A stretch of DNA of 64,000 nt, taken from the NCBI RefSeq assembly GCF_038002225.1, contig NZ_JBBOCA010000001.1:3038001-3102000 (forward strand). The letters are read 5' to 3'. Positions within the stretch are counted from its first letter, which is position 1. Every line of letters starts with the position of its first letter. The notes beneath the pieces are model-generated. The model searched no databases. It was not told the origin of the DNA and was given only the letters and a program-made list of their open reading frames with translations. Below, piece after piece: positions 41,663-50,112 of the stretch. Origin of the DNA: Paenibacillus sp. FSL R7-0204. GTDB lineage: Bacteria > Bacillota > Bacilli > Paenibacillales > Paenibacillaceae. A program made the translations under genes and the position numbers.

Positions 41663-42106
41663 ATGAGAAAAATGAAAAAAATATTATTATCTACGACGGT
41701 TATTTTATTGGTATCAGGGGTAAGCAGTGCATTTGCTTCGCGAGAACATCCAAGTGTTTTTATAAATAGCGAAAAAATGGATATTTATGCTAATGTTACT
41801 TCTCTAGGTACTACGCTTGTTCCTATGCGTCCAATCTTCGAAGCGTATGGAATGACAGTGAAGTGGGATAATAGTGCCAAATCTGTTACTGCAACAAAAG
41901 ATGATACTACAATTAAATTGACTGACAATTCATATGATGCTTATTTAAATGGGAAATTGATAAAATTGAATCAAGCACCTTCACTAGAACCAACCAGTAG
42001 TATTTTCTATGTGAATTTGAGATTTATATCTGAATCGCTTGGAGCAAAAGTAAACTGGAGTACAACAGCAGATGATGCTTCAATAAATATAAATTTCCCA
42101 AGTTAA
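41663..42106 (+). CDS. Secreted stalk-domain protein (copper amine oxidase N-terminal-like domain)
   Basis: A 147-residue exported protein. ATG 41663, six bases after GGAGG, is preferred over the ATG at 41633. Residues 1-25 are a signal peptide (MRKMKKILLSTTVILLVSG, cleavage near AFA). The mature part is a single PF07833-type stalk domain: VFINSEKMDIYANVTSLGTTLVPMRPIFEAYGMTVKWDNSAKSVTATK and IFYVNLRFISESLGAKVNWS. Such domains are abundant on Paenibacillus cell surfaces. The gene is markedly AT-rich and lysine-rich compared with its neighbours, and it lies in a patch with IS66 debris, suggesting recent arrival. A perfect hairpin terminator follows. Confidence 0.82.
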   Translation: MRKMKKILLSTTVILLVSGVSSAFASREHPSVFINSEKMDIYANVTSLGTTLVPMRPIFEAYGMTVKWDNSAKSVTATKDDTTIKLTDNSYDAYLNGKLIKLNQAPSLEPTSSIFYVNLRFISESLGAKVNWSTTADDASININFPS

Positions 42107-42120
42107 ATTCATACCGTTTA

Positions 42121-42156
42121 AAGAGCCTATCAATTCAGATAGGCTCTTACTTTAGC
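42121..42156 (+). terminator. Terminator after the stalk-domain gene
   Basis: AAGAGCCTATC (42121-42131) and GATAGGCTCTT (42138-42148) pair perfectly over 11 bp around AATTCA, followed by ACTTTAGC. The T-run is short. Confidence 0.75.
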
Positions 42157-42187
42157 TTATTTAAGTTTAATTGCTGGTTACTTCACT

Positions 42188-42460
42188 TTAGGGGAAATAG
42201 TTCCTCGATATAATGTATGAAGCTGCGGCATTTTCCACGTATAATACTTTAAACGTGGATTTAATTATGTGTTTCATTTCTTCAGATTGATCCTGATTTA
42301 ATATTGAGAAGAGGGACTTCGTAATCGATTGTGGCTGGAATGAGGATACCTCACCTAACCAGATCGAGTGTAAAATCACCCCGCAAATCTCCATTACATA
42401 GTCAAGATTCAGGTAATCATTTTTTAAATAATCGAATAGTAGATGAATTTTATCGTCCAA
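42188..42460 (-). CDS. Small hypothetical protein, possibly a truncated remnant
   Basis: A 90-residue AT-rich frame with only a TTG start at 42460 and no ribosome site. It is open about 16 codons further upstream without an ATG, so its start may have been lost. The sequence (IHLLFDYLKNDYLNLDYVMEICGVILHSIWLGEV, then SEEMKHIIKSTFKVLYVENAAASYI) looks like a genuine helical protein, not a shadow. Its size and style recall contact-dependent or polymorphic-toxin immunity proteins, but I cannot assign a family. It lies in the same AT-rich patch as the stalk-domain gene and IS66 remnant. Confidence 0.4.
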   Translation of the reverse strand: MDDKIHLLFDYLKNDYLNLDYVMEICGVILHSIWLGEVSSFQPQSITKSLFSILNQDQSEEMKHIIKSTFKVLYVENAAASYIISRNYFP

Positions 42461-42688
42461 TACATACTTATTTTTCTGTAGATGATGTAGTATCGTAACT
42501 GATTAAGTAGGAAGTAAAGTATAACTCATACTAAGTAAGTTCCCCATATCCACAAAATAAAGTCCTACAGTAATTCTTATACTTAAAAACTTGTTCTGTT
42601 CCCAGCAAAACTTGCTTTAGAGTGGGCTCTAAGGGTTATAGTGAATATGAAGTAGCCAATCTAGCAGGAGTGAAAGGGAGGAATTGCG

Positions 42689-43663
42689 GTGAAGTACAGT
42701 TATTTGGGTAAATCGGGGTTAAAGGTCAGCCAGTTGTGTCTGGGGACGATGAATTTCGGACCGGAGACGGAGGAGAAGGAAGCCTTCAGAATTATGGATG
42801 CGGCCCTGGATGCCGGAATTAATTTCTTCGATACAGCGAATGTGTACGGGGGCCAGGACCGGCGGGGCTGGACCGAGGAAATTATCGGCCGCTGGTTTCA
42901 GCAGGGCGGCGGACGGCGCGAGAAGGTAGTGCTGGCCACCAAGGTCTACAATGACATGTTCGATGAGCAGGACGGTCCCAATTCCGGCTCAGGCTTGTCT
43001 GCCTATAAGATCAGACGGCATTTTGAAGGCTCGCTGCGGCGCCTGCAGACCGATCATATTGAACTATATCAGATGCATCATATCGACCGGAACGTATCGT
43101 GGGACGAGCTGTGGGGAGCATTCGAGATTCTCGTGTCCCAGGGCAAAGCCGACTATATCGGCTCCAGCAACTTCGCGGGCTGGCATATCGCTGCTGCCCA
43201 GGCGAAGGCGAAGGAGCGTCATTTCCTCGGCCTTGTCTCCGAGCAGCATCTCTACAACCTGCTGGAACGGACGCCGGAGCTGGAAGTGCTGCCCGCCTCA
43301 CAGGAGCTGGGCCTGGGTGTTATTCCGTGGAGTCCGCTGGCTGGAGGCCTGCTCGGACGCAATGCGCTCGCCAAGACTGGGGTGCGCAGCGCCCGTTCGG
43401 CCAAGCTGGAGCAGCACCGCAGCCAGCTGGAGCAGTTCTCCGCGCTCTGCAAGGAGCTGGGCGAGCATGAAGATCAGGTCGCTCTGGCCTGGGTACTGGC
43501 TAATCCGGCTGTGACCGCACCGATTATCGGGCCGCGTACGATGGAGCAGTTCGAGGACTCCCTGCGGGTGACCGAGATTACGCTGGATGAGGCCACGCTG
43601 AAGAAGCTGGACGAGATCTTCCCGGGACCGGGCAAGCCGGCACCGGAAGCGTATGCCTGGTAA
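42689..43663 (+). CDS. Aldo/keto reductase
   Basis: A 324-residue NADPH-dependent oxidoreductase starting at GTG 42689 after GGGAGG. It has the TIM-barrel AKR tetrad: Asp in FFDTANVYG, Tyr in the same segment, Lys in KVVLATKVY, and His in LYQMHHIDR. The cofactor end is visible in VIPWSPLAGGLLGR and PIIGPRTMEQFEDSLRV. Closest in style are the YajO/YhdN-type reductases acting on aldehydes and ketones; the substrate is not predictable. It is a single-gene unit with a strong terminator. Upstream lies the AT-rich accessory patch, and this gene marks the return to normal composition. Confidence 0.92.
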   Translation: MKYSYLGKSGLKVSQLCLGTMNFGPETEEKEAFRIMDAALDAGINFFDTANVYGGQDRRGWTEEIIGRWFQQGGGRREKVVLATKVYNDMFDEQDGPNSGSGLSAYKIRRHFEGSLRRLQTDHIELYQMHHIDRNVSWDELWGAFEILVSQGKADYIGSSNFAGWHIAAAQAKAKERHFLGLVSEQHLYNLLERTPELEVLPASQELGLGVIPWSPLAGGLLGRNALAKTGVRSARSAKLEQHRSQLEQFSALCKELGEHEDQVALAWVLANPAVTAPIIGPRTMEQFEDSLRVTEITLDEATLKKLDEIFPGPGKPAPEAYAW

Positions 43664-43762
43664 GCGGAAGCCAACGAATGTTAACCATACCTGTGGTAAG
43701 CAGGGTTCGGAACCAGCACATCCGCAGCAGCTGAATGATACGGAATCATCTAACCAATAACG

Positions 43763-43800
43763 GCCGGACTGTCCCTGAAGGGATGGTCCGGCTATATTTT
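43763..43800 (+). terminator. Terminator after the aldo/keto reductase gene
   Basis: GCCGGACTGTCCCT (43763-43776) and GGGATGGTCCGGC (43780-43792) form a long stem with a tight loop, followed by TATATTTTTG. Confidence 0.85.
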
Positions 43801-43870
43801 TGTAAGTATCCAGATAAATGTGGTAGACTGATCCTGAGTTGAACAACTAGAGAAGATAGGGGAACTGCTG

Positions 43871-44335
43871 ATGCTATTTTATCTGATAACTATCCTCGTT
43901 CTGATGCTTGATCAGGTAACGAAATGGATAGTGCGTACGCATATGGAGCTTGGGGAGATGCTTCCTTCCTGGACACCGCATTTGCGGTTTGTATACTATG
44001 AGAACAGCGGCGCGGCCTTTAGCTCCTTTCAGGGCTTCGGGAAGTATTTTGCGATTGTTGCCGTGATTTTTGTGGCAGCTATCTTCTATTACCGGCGCCA
44101 AGGCAAAATCCGCGGCCCCTTGCTCGAAGCAGCCAGCGGCTTCCTGGTTGGCGGGGCCATCGGCAATGCCATTGACCGGGTACTCTATCACCAGGTGACA
44201 GATTTCCTGGTCTTCGGGGACCGGGGAGGGATTATGAATCTGGCCGATCTGGCGATCAATGCCGGAGGCATTCTGATTCTGGTATACCTGCTTGTAGACC
44301 ATTTCAGGCAGCCCGCAGCCCGCAGCCCGTTATAA
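43871..44335 (+). CDS. lspA: Signal peptidase II (lipoprotein signal peptidase)
   Basis: A 154-residue membrane aspartic protease that removes signal peptides from prolipoproteins after lipidation. Four hydrophobic helices are visible (about 1-17, 57-75, 85-105, 127-147). The catalytic aspartates are in GGAIGNAIDR and in MNLADLAIN (usually FNxAD), and the conserved Asn is in VYYENSGAAFSSF. It starts at ATG 43871. It does not sit next to rluD/pyr genes, as lspA does in B. subtilis, so it could be a second copy in this genome. A long hairpin terminator follows. Confidence 0.9.
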   Translation: MLFYLITILVLMLDQVTKWIVRTHMELGEMLPSWTPHLRFVYYENSGAAFSSFQGFGKYFAIVAVIFVAAIFYYRRQGKIRGPLLEAASGFLVGGAIGNAIDRVLYHQVTDFLVFGDRGGIMNLADLAINAGGILILVYLLVDHFRQPAARSPL

Positions 44336-44399
44336 ATTCCAGCCTCATAGCACTCCGGTCTATCATTTTATCTAATGCAACTTATCATAATTAGTAATG

Positions 44400-44446
44400 A
44401 ACCCGGCTAAATCAGAGCATTTTACTATGATTTAGCCGGGTTTTGT
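44400..44446 (+). terminator. Terminator after lspA
   Basis: AACCCGGCTAAATCA (44400-44414) and TGATTTAGCCGGGTT (44428-44442) pair perfectly over 15 bp, followed by TTGTGCATTTT. Confidence 0.9.
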
Positions 44447-44582
44447 GCATTTTATGCAAGTATTTACCTTTTAATGAACATGATGCCTGTTATAAGATTC
44501 GTTGATCGTTTGCCGGTATTGTGTTAGCCTGAGTTCATGATATTAAGAGGAAAGAAGATTGCACGCTAAGGAGAGGTCGATA

Positions 44583-46439
44583 TTGTTGCAACTACAAGTT
44601 ACAAACAGTCCTTTTAATGAGAACCAGGCAGAGCTGCTGAACCAGCTTCTGCCCACGCTGACACCTTCACAGCAGGTATGGTTAAGCGGGTACTTATCTG
44701 CCCTGTCGCTGCAGGGTAACCAGGGAACAAGCGTCCAGGCCGTATCCCCCGCTGCTCCAGCAGTAGTAGCAGAGCCGGCAACAGCCGCTTCGCAGCAAGC
44801 ATCGCGTGAAGTGACCGTATTGTTCGGCTCCCAGACCGGCAACTGCCAGCGGCTGGCCGTGAGCCTCTCCCGCAAGCTGGAGGAGCAGGGCTTCCAGGTT
44901 ACAGTGGCCGCTATGAACAGCTTCAAGCCGAACGGACTGAAGAAGGTAGAGAACCTGCTGCTGTTGGTCAGCACCCATGGCGAGGGGGAACCGCCGGATA
45001 ATGCCCGTGCCTTCCATGAATTCCTCTACAGCAAAAGAGCTCCGCAGCTTCCAGGCCTGCGCTTCTCGGTACTCGCGCTAGGCGATACCTCCTATGAATT
45101 CTTCTGCCAGACCGGGAAAGACTTCGATCAGAAGCTGGAGGAGCTGGGCGCACAGCGGTTAAGCCCGCGTGTAGATTGCGACCTCGATTATGATGAGCCG
45201 GTGGCCGAGTGGTTCGGCCAGGTCATCAGCGCGCTTAACGGAGCGCAGAATGCTGCAGGATTTGCGGATGCAGCGGTTCAGGCTGCTGAGAGCGCAGAGT
45301 CACTGGAATCCGCCTATTCACGAAATCATCCTTTCCATGCCGAAGTACTGGAGAATCTGAATCTGAACGGCCGCGGCTCAGACCGTGAGACCCGCCATCT
45401 GGAGCTGTCGCTTGCCGGATCGAATATTACCTTTGAGCCGGGGGATTCTCTTGGTGTCTATCCCGAGAACCACCCGCAGCTGGTAGAAGATATTATTGCA
45501 GCTATGGACTGGAATGCGGATGAACGTGTTCCGCTGAACAAGAAGGGGGAAGAAGGTACGCTACAGGAAGCGCTGCTGCGGCATTATGAAATTACGGTGC
45601 TGACGAAGCCGCTCCTGGAGCAGGCTGCCGGGCTTACCTCTGCATCTGCCCTGAAAGAACTGCTGGCCCCTGAGCGGCAGCAGGAGCTGAAGGAGTATAT
45701 CCAGGGCCGGGATCTGCTGGATCTTATTCAAGACTATGGACCCTGGAATGCTCCGGCCAGCATCTTCGTGACCATCCTGCGCAAGCTTCCGGCCCGCTTG
45801 TATTCCATTGCCAGCAGCTATAATGCCAACCCGGATGAAGTACACTTCACGGTGCGGGCTGTGCGTTATGAGTCACATGGCCGTGAGCGTTACGGTGTCT
45901 GCTCGGTACATTGTGCTGAGCGTGTACAGCCGGGTGCCACTTTGCCGGTATATATCCAGAACAATCCGAACTTCAAGCTGCCCGCTGATTCCAGTGTACC
46001 GGTAATTATGATCGGTCCGGGAACGGGCGTTGCCCCGTTCCGTTCCTTCCTGGAGGAGCGCGAGGAGCAGGGCGCTGAGGGTCCAAGCTGGCTGTTCTAT
46101 GGAGACCGTCATTTCGTTACAGACTTTCTCTACCAGACGGATTGGCAGCGGATGCTGAAGGACGGTGTCCTCAGCAGGCTGGATGTGGCCTTCTCACGCG
46201 ACACAGAGGAGAAGGTGTATGTACAGCACCGTATTCTGGAGCAGAGCAAGGAGCTGTACCGCTGGCTGCAGGAAGGGGCGCATGTCTACGTGTGCGGCGA
46301 TGAGAAGCATATGGCCCATGATGTGCATTCCGCACTGCTTACAGTGATCCAGGAGGAAGGCGGACTAAGTCCGGAAGCGGCTGCCGCCTATCTGGAGACC
46401 CTTCAGCAGGAGCAGCGTTACCAGCGGGATGTCTATTAA
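44583..46439 (+). CDS. cysJ: Assimilatory sulfite reductase flavoprotein subunit
   Basis: A protein of about 618 residues that passes electrons from NADPH through FAD and FMN to the hemoprotein CysI. AAGGAGAGG at 44568-44576 supports a TTG start at 44583 (or 44586) over the TTG at 44559. An N-terminal helical region is followed by a flavodoxin domain (VTVLFGSQTGNCQRLA, STHGEGEPPDNA, ALGDTSYEFFCQTGKDFD). The FAD domain follows (EPGDSLGVYPENHP, RLYSIASSYN, VCSVHCAERV) and then the NADPH domain (MIGPGTGVAPFRSFLEER, YVCGDEKHMAHDV). CysI follows after 33 bp, completing sulfite reduction for cysteine synthesis. Confidence 0.94.
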   Translation: MLQLQVTNSPFNENQAELLNQLLPTLTPSQQVWLSGYLSALSLQGNQGTSVQAVSPAAPAVVAEPATAASQQASREVTVLFGSQTGNCQRLAVSLSRKLEEQGFQVTVAAMNSFKPNGLKKVENLLLLVSTHGEGEPPDNARAFHEFLYSKRAPQLPGLRFSVLALGDTSYEFFCQTGKDFDQKLEELGAQRLSPRVDCDLDYDEPVAEWFGQVISALNGAQNAAGFADAAVQAAESAESLESAYSRNHPFHAEVLENLNLNGRGSDRETRHLELSLAGSNITFEPGDSLGVYPENHPQLVEDIIAAMDWNADERVPLNKKGEEGTLQEALLRHYEITVLTKPLLEQAAGLTSASALKELLAPERQQELKEYIQGRDLLDLIQDYGPWNAPASIFVTILRKLPARLYSIASSYNANPDEVHFTVRAVRYESHGRERYGVCSVHCAERVQPGATLPVYIQNNPNFKLPADSSVPVIMIGPGTGVAPFRSFLEEREEQGAEGPSWLFYGDRHFVTDFLYQTDWQRMLKDGVLSRLDVAFSRDTEEKVYVQHRILEQSKELYRWLQEGAHVYVCGDEKHMAHDVHSALLTVIQEEGGLSPEAAAAYLETLQQEQRYQRDVY

Positions 46440-46472
46440 GCGGGACTTAAGCGAAAGAGGAGAGAATCAGCA

Positions 46473-48188
46473 ATGGCAAACAATGAACCAGTGGTGAAGC
46501 CGATTGGCGGACCGCCGAGTGATGTTGAACATATTAAGCTGGAGAGCAATTATCTGCGCGGGGCGCTTGTCGATACCCTTAGCAATCCGATTACAGGAGG
46601 GCTGCCGGAGGATGACAACCGGCTGCTGAAATTCCACGGCAGCTACATGCAGGATGACCGGGACCTGCGCAGTGAGCGGGAACGCTCCAAGCTGGAGCCG
46701 GCTTTCCAGTTCATGCTGCGGGTAGTAGCGCCCGGCGGTGTGGCGTCGGCTGCACAGTGGCTAGTCATGGATGAGCTGGCTCACAAGTACGGCAACGGGA
46801 CACTGCGCCTGACGACGCGGCAGGCTTTTCAGATGCACGGGGTGCTGAAGTGGAACCTCAAGAAGACGATCAGAACGATCAACGATACCCTGATGACCAC
46901 ACTTGCGGCTTGCGGAGACGTTAACCGTAATGTGATGAGCGGTCCGAACCCTTATCAGTCGGAGGTTCATGCTGAGGTTCAAGAGTGGGCCAACAAAATC
47001 AGCGATCATCTTGCGCCGCGTACCCGCGCGTATCATGAGATCTGGCTGGACGGCGAAAAGGTCGTGGACAGCAAGGTGGTTGAGCCGATCTACGGCCCGG
47101 TCTACCTGCCCCGCAAATTCAAGATTGGCCTGGCGGTTCCCCCATCTAATGATGTGGATGTGTTCTCCCAGGATCTGGGCTTCATCGCCATTCTGGAGGA
47201 AGGCAAGCTGGCCGGCTTCAACGTATCAGTTGGCGGCGGCATGGGGATGACGCACGGCGATACGAATACGTATCCTCAATTGGGGCGGATCATCGGCTTC
47301 TGCCGTCCGGAGCAGATGATTGATCTGGCGGAGAAGACAGTTACGATCCAGCGGGATTACGGCAACCGTTCGGTCCGCAAGAATGCCCGCTTTAAGTATA
47401 CGATCGACCGGCACGGGCTGGAGTGGTTCAAGGGAGAGCTGCACGAACGGCTGGGCTGGACGCTGGAGCCGGCGCGCGACTATCATTTCGATCATAATGG
47501 CGACCGCTATGGCTGGGTGAAGGGGATGGACGGCAAATGGAACCTGACGCTCTATATCCAGAGCGGACGGATTCAGGATCAGGAGGGCTACCCGCTGATG
47601 ACCGGCCTGCGCGAGATTGCCAAGATTCACAGCGGAGACTTCCGGCTGACCCCGAACCAGAACCTGATTATCGGCGGTGTGACCCAGGCGAAGAAGCGCA
47701 AGATTACAGAGCTTGCCAAGCAATACGGGCTGACCGATGGTGCCCATCATTCTGCACTACGCAGAAGTGCGTTGTCCTGTGTAGCCCTGCCGACCTGCGG
47801 GCTGGCCATGGCGGAGGCGGAGCGTTATCTGCCGCACCTGCTGGATAAGCTGGAGGTTATTATAGATGAAGCCGGGCTGCGTAATGAAGAGATTATCATC
47901 CGTATGACCGGCTGCCCTAACGGCTGTGCCAGACCGGCGCTGGGCGAGATTGCTTTTATCGGAAAAGGTCCGGGCAGATATAATATGTACCTGGGTGCAG
48001 GCTTTACCGGAGACCGGCTGAACAAGCTGTACAAGGAGAACATTGACGAGCGGGAGATTCTGGACACCCTGGGGCCGATTATTCATAGCTACGCAAGAGA
48101 GCGCAATGCCGGTGAGCACTTCGGCGATTATGTGGTCCGCAGCGGATATGTCAAGGCGGTTACGTCGGGACTCAATTTCCACGACTGA
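46473..48188 (+). CDS. cysI: Assimilatory sulfite reductase hemoprotein subunit
   Basis: A 571-residue siroheme and 4Fe-4S enzyme reducing sulfite to sulfide. Two ferredoxin-like repeats are visible: [19 protein letters not shown] in the first and [16 protein letters not shown] in the second. The cluster-binding cysteines are in [20 protein letters not shown] and in [15 protein letters not shown], the expected C-x5-C and C-x3-C pair. It starts at ATG 46473 after GAGGAGAG and is co-transcribed with cysJ. No PAPS reductase or sulfate-activation genes are in the window. The transposon sits just downstream. Confidence 0.95.
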   Translation: MANNEPVVKPIGGPPSDVEHIKLESNYLRGALVDTLSNPITGGLPEDDNRLLKFHGSYMQDDRDLRSERERSKLEPAFQFMLRVVAPGGVASAAQWLVMDELAHKYGNGTLRLTTRQAFQMHGVLKWNLKKTIRTINDTLMTTLAACGDVNRNVMSGPNPYQSEVHAEVQEWANKISDHLAPRTRAYHEIWLDGEKVVDSKVVEPIYGPVYLPRKFKIGLAVPPSNDVDVFSQDLGFIAILEEGKLAGFNVSVGGGMGMTHGDTNTYPQLGRIIGFCRPEQMIDLAEKTVTIQRDYGNRSVRKNARFKYTIDRHGLEWFKGELHERLGWTLEPARDYHFDHNGDRYGWVKGMDGKWNLTLYIQSGRIQDQEGYPLMTGLREIAKIHSGDFRLTPNQNLIIGGVTQAKKRKITELAKQYGLTDGAHHSALRRSALSCVALPTCGLAMAEAERYLPHLLDKLEVIIDEAGLRNEEIIIRMTGCPNGCARPALGEIAFIGKGPGRYNMYLGAGFTGDRLNKLYKENIDEREILDTLGPIIHSYARERNAGEHFGDYVVRSGYVKAVTSGLNFHD

Positions 48189-48318
48189 CCGCAGCCGCTT
48201 ATTGAGGAAGAACGTTAGGCATGAGCCTGTTTTCTGCTTTTTTTTGGCGGAAGACAGGCTTAATTGTTGTGCGGATTTGGATTTTTGGCAATTTCCTTAC
48301 AGAAATTGGTCGAGAAAG

Positions 48319-48338
48319 CCCACTCCTTTAGGGTTGGG
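48319..48338. repeat. Left-end imperfect hairpin of the transposon
   Basis: CCCACTCC-TTTA-GGGTTGGG forms an eight-position stem with one mismatch, directly after AAAG. TnpA of this group binds such a subterminal hairpin. Confidence 0.75.
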
Positions 48339-48441
48339 ATGAACCGTTTTTGTTCAATAAACATCCTTATGTTGTAAAAATTGTACTAAATGAGCGCGTG
48401 TTCTTGTAGCAGTTAAATTGTTTAAATGCTACAATCTAGGT

Positions 48442-48840
48442 ATGAGACAAGCTTACAGAAATACCAAAACAACCGTATCCTTCATTAACTATCATTTTGT
48501 TTTTTGCCCTAGATACAGACGTAAAGTGCTAGTCGATCAAGTCGAGATTCAGTTTAAGCAAATCGTTACAGAGATATGTGCCGAACAGGATTGGCAGCTA
48601 TTAGCAATGGAAGTCATGCCTGATCATGTGCATATTTTTCTAAACGCACTGCCCACCGATTCTCCTGCAGAACTGATGGCGAAACTCAAAGGAATCACTT
48701 CCCGGCGCCTCCGTGAACAATTTAAGCACTTGAACCACTTGCAATCCCTCTGGACTCGTTCATACTTGGTCAGTACGGCAGGGAACTTTTCAAGCGAAAC
48801 GATCAAACGATATGTTGAGGGACAAAAAACAAGGGGGTGA
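48442..48840 (+). CDS. tnpA: IS200/IS605-type Y1 HUH transposase TnpA
   Basis: A complete 132-residue single-strand DNA transposase. ATG 48442 is the start of the conserved N-terminus (YRNTKTTVSFINYHFVFCPRYRRKVL). The HUH metal motif is H62-V-H64 in MPDHVHIFL. The catalytic tyrosine is Y124 in ETIKRYVEGQ. All key residues are present, so the element should be able to move. It cuts at TTAC and TCAA in single-stranded DNA using guide sequences beside the end hairpins. It overlaps tnpB. Confidence 0.93.
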   Translation: MRQAYRNTKTTVSFINYHFVFCPRYRRKVLVDQVEIQFKQIVTEICAEQDWQLLAMEVMPDHVHIFLNALPTDSPAELMAKLKGITSRRLREQFKHLNHLQSLWTRSYLVSTAGNFSSETIKRYVEGQKTRG

Positions 48841-49900
48841 GACCCTGCAAACCGTAACGATTCAAATCCGCATTTTTCCACCCCGTCCGTCTATATTAGT
48901 AGATATGGGGGGCGAATATATTCGAACCGTCAACGAGTTAACGGAGCAAGCTGAAAGGTCTGGAACGTTTCCGAAACTAACTTCAAAAACCGTTCATGCC
49001 AATCTACCCTCTGCCGTAAAGAATCAAGTGATTCGAGACGCCAAAAGCCTATTTCAGCGGTTCAAGAAAACGAAGAAGCGACCTCTTCTCCAAAAGAGGG
49101 TGTACTACGTGAACAATCAAAATTATACGATTTGGGGCAACAACATTTCGTTCCCAGTAATCCTGGATGGAAAAGTACAACGTCTTGTGGTTCCTGCGCT
49201 TCTTTCGGATCGGGAGCGAGACATCCTTTCGAATGGGAAGCTTGGACTTCTGCGCGTGGTTCAAAAATCAGCGAAATGGTTTGTTCAAATTTCAATCGAA
49301 TGCCCCACTAAGCCAGCCGATGGTCATGAAGTGATGGGAGTTGATTTAGGCTTGAAAGTGCCTGCTGTTGTCGTAACTTCTAGCGGGAAGACAACATTTT
49401 GCGGAAACGGACGTAAAAACAAGTTTGTTCGCCGTAAGTACAGTAGCTATCGCCGCAAATTAGGAAAGCTTAAAAAGTTATCCGCGATCCGTAAACAGAA
49501 CGACAAGGAACGTCGTTTTATGAAAGATCAGAATCACAAAATCAGCCGCCAGATCGTGAATATGGCGATTCAAGAAAAGGTGTCTGTCATCAAGCTGGAG
49601 AAACTGACTAAAATTCGTAAGACGACAAGAACAAGTCGTAAAAACGCTAAAAATCTGCATCAATGGTCGTTCTATCAGTTGCAAATGTTCATTGGATATA
49701 AGGCGGCACTTGCTGGAATCCAAGTGTTTGAAGTGAATCCGGCATACACCTCGCAAACCTGTCCCTCTTGTGGAGAGCGGAACAAAGCAAAGGATCGAAC
49801 GTATCAGTGCGACTGCGGTTATACAGCACATCGGGATCGAGTCGGTGCAATCAACATCATGCGTCAACCTGTGGCAGATGGTAACAGTCTACCAGCCTAG
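48812..49900 (+). CDS. tnpB: TnpB RNA-guided nuclease of the IS200/IS605 element
   Basis: A TnpB protein of up to 362 residues; ATG 48812 overlaps tnpA by 29 bases, and a later start near 48845 is possible. The RuvC-like residues are D178 (VMGVDLGLKVP), E263 (VIKLEKLTKI) and D342 (AHRDRVGAINI). The zinc ribbon has C317 and C320 (CPSCGERN) and C333 and C335 (QCDCGY). All are intact. TnpB proteins are ancestors of Cas12 and cut DNA guided by an omega RNA made from the transposon right end, which helps keep the element in place after excision. The target here would match the sequence flanking the right end. Confidence 0.92.
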   Translation: MLRDKKQGGETLQTVTIQIRIFPPRPSILVDMGGEYIRTVNELTEQAERSGTFPKLTSKTVHANLPSAVKNQVIRDAKSLFQRFKKTKKRPLLQKRVYYVNNQNYTIWGNNISFPVILDGKVQRLVVPALLSDRERDILSNGKLGLLRVVQKSAKWFVQISIECPTKPADGHEVMGVDLGLKVPAVVVTSSGKTTFCGNGRKNKFVRRKYSSYRRKLGKLKKLSAIRKQNDKERRFMKDQNHKISRQIVNMAIQEKVSVIKLEKLTKIRKTTRTSRKNAKNLHQWSFYQLQMFIGYKAALAGIQVFEVNPAYTSQTCPSCGERNKAKDRTYQCDCGYTAHRDRVGAINIMRQPVADGNSLPA

Positions 49901-50027
49901 ATAGCTATAAGCTCTGATCTAGGATGGGCGAATGAACTCGCCCTTAACTTAGCAGTAGGGCAAAGCGGAAACGGATGCGCCTGCTAACTAGCTAAGAATC
50001 CCGCCCTTTAAGGGTGTGGAAGTTCAA
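49895..50027 (+). ncRNA. Predicted omega RNA scaffold of TnpB
   Basis: Between the tnpB stop and the right end lie about 130 conserved-looking non-coding bases with several hairpins, for example GGGCGA-ATGAAC-TCGCCC at 49926-49941. They end in the right-end hairpin and TTCAA. In this group the RNA 3' end is this scaffold and the guide is whatever follows the element, here starting ATAATATAGAG at 50028. The 5' boundary is not visible from sequence alone; it may overlap the end of tnpB. Confidence 0.55.
50000..50019. repeat. Right-end hairpin of the transposon
   Basis: CCCGCCC (50000-50006) pairs with GGGTG(T)GG, leaving one extrahelical T at 50017, as described for the TnpA-binding hairpin of IS608. 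GAAT precedes it and TCAA follows at 50024-50027. Confidence 0.75.
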
Positions 50028-50112
50028 ATAATATAGAGTAGCACGACCCCATTATAATCAAGAGCCATTATATATAGTGAGTAATGGATTCTGTACAGAA
50101 GAGGCGAATTGA

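Larger units (their letters stand above)
48301..50027 (+). mobile_element. Apparently complete IS608-like (IS200/IS605 group) transposon
   Basis: A 1727-bp element. The left cleavage tetranucleotide TTAC (48297-48300) is followed by the element. Inside it AAAG (48315-48318) lies directly 5' of an imperfect hairpin (48319-48338). At the right end GAAT (49996-49999) lies directly 5' of a hairpin with one bulged T (50000-50019), and the end is TCAA (50024-50027). The set TTAC/AAAG and TCAA/GAAT is the cleavage and guide combination known for IS608. There are no terminal inverted repeats or target duplication, as expected for single-strand transposition. tnpA and tnpB are both intact and point the same way. 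Confidence 0.85.

Noticed and set aside
48222..48264. Terminator after cysI
   Set aside because: AGCCTGT/ACAGGCT arms exist, but the T-run lies inside the loop rather than after the stem, so it is not a standard terminator.
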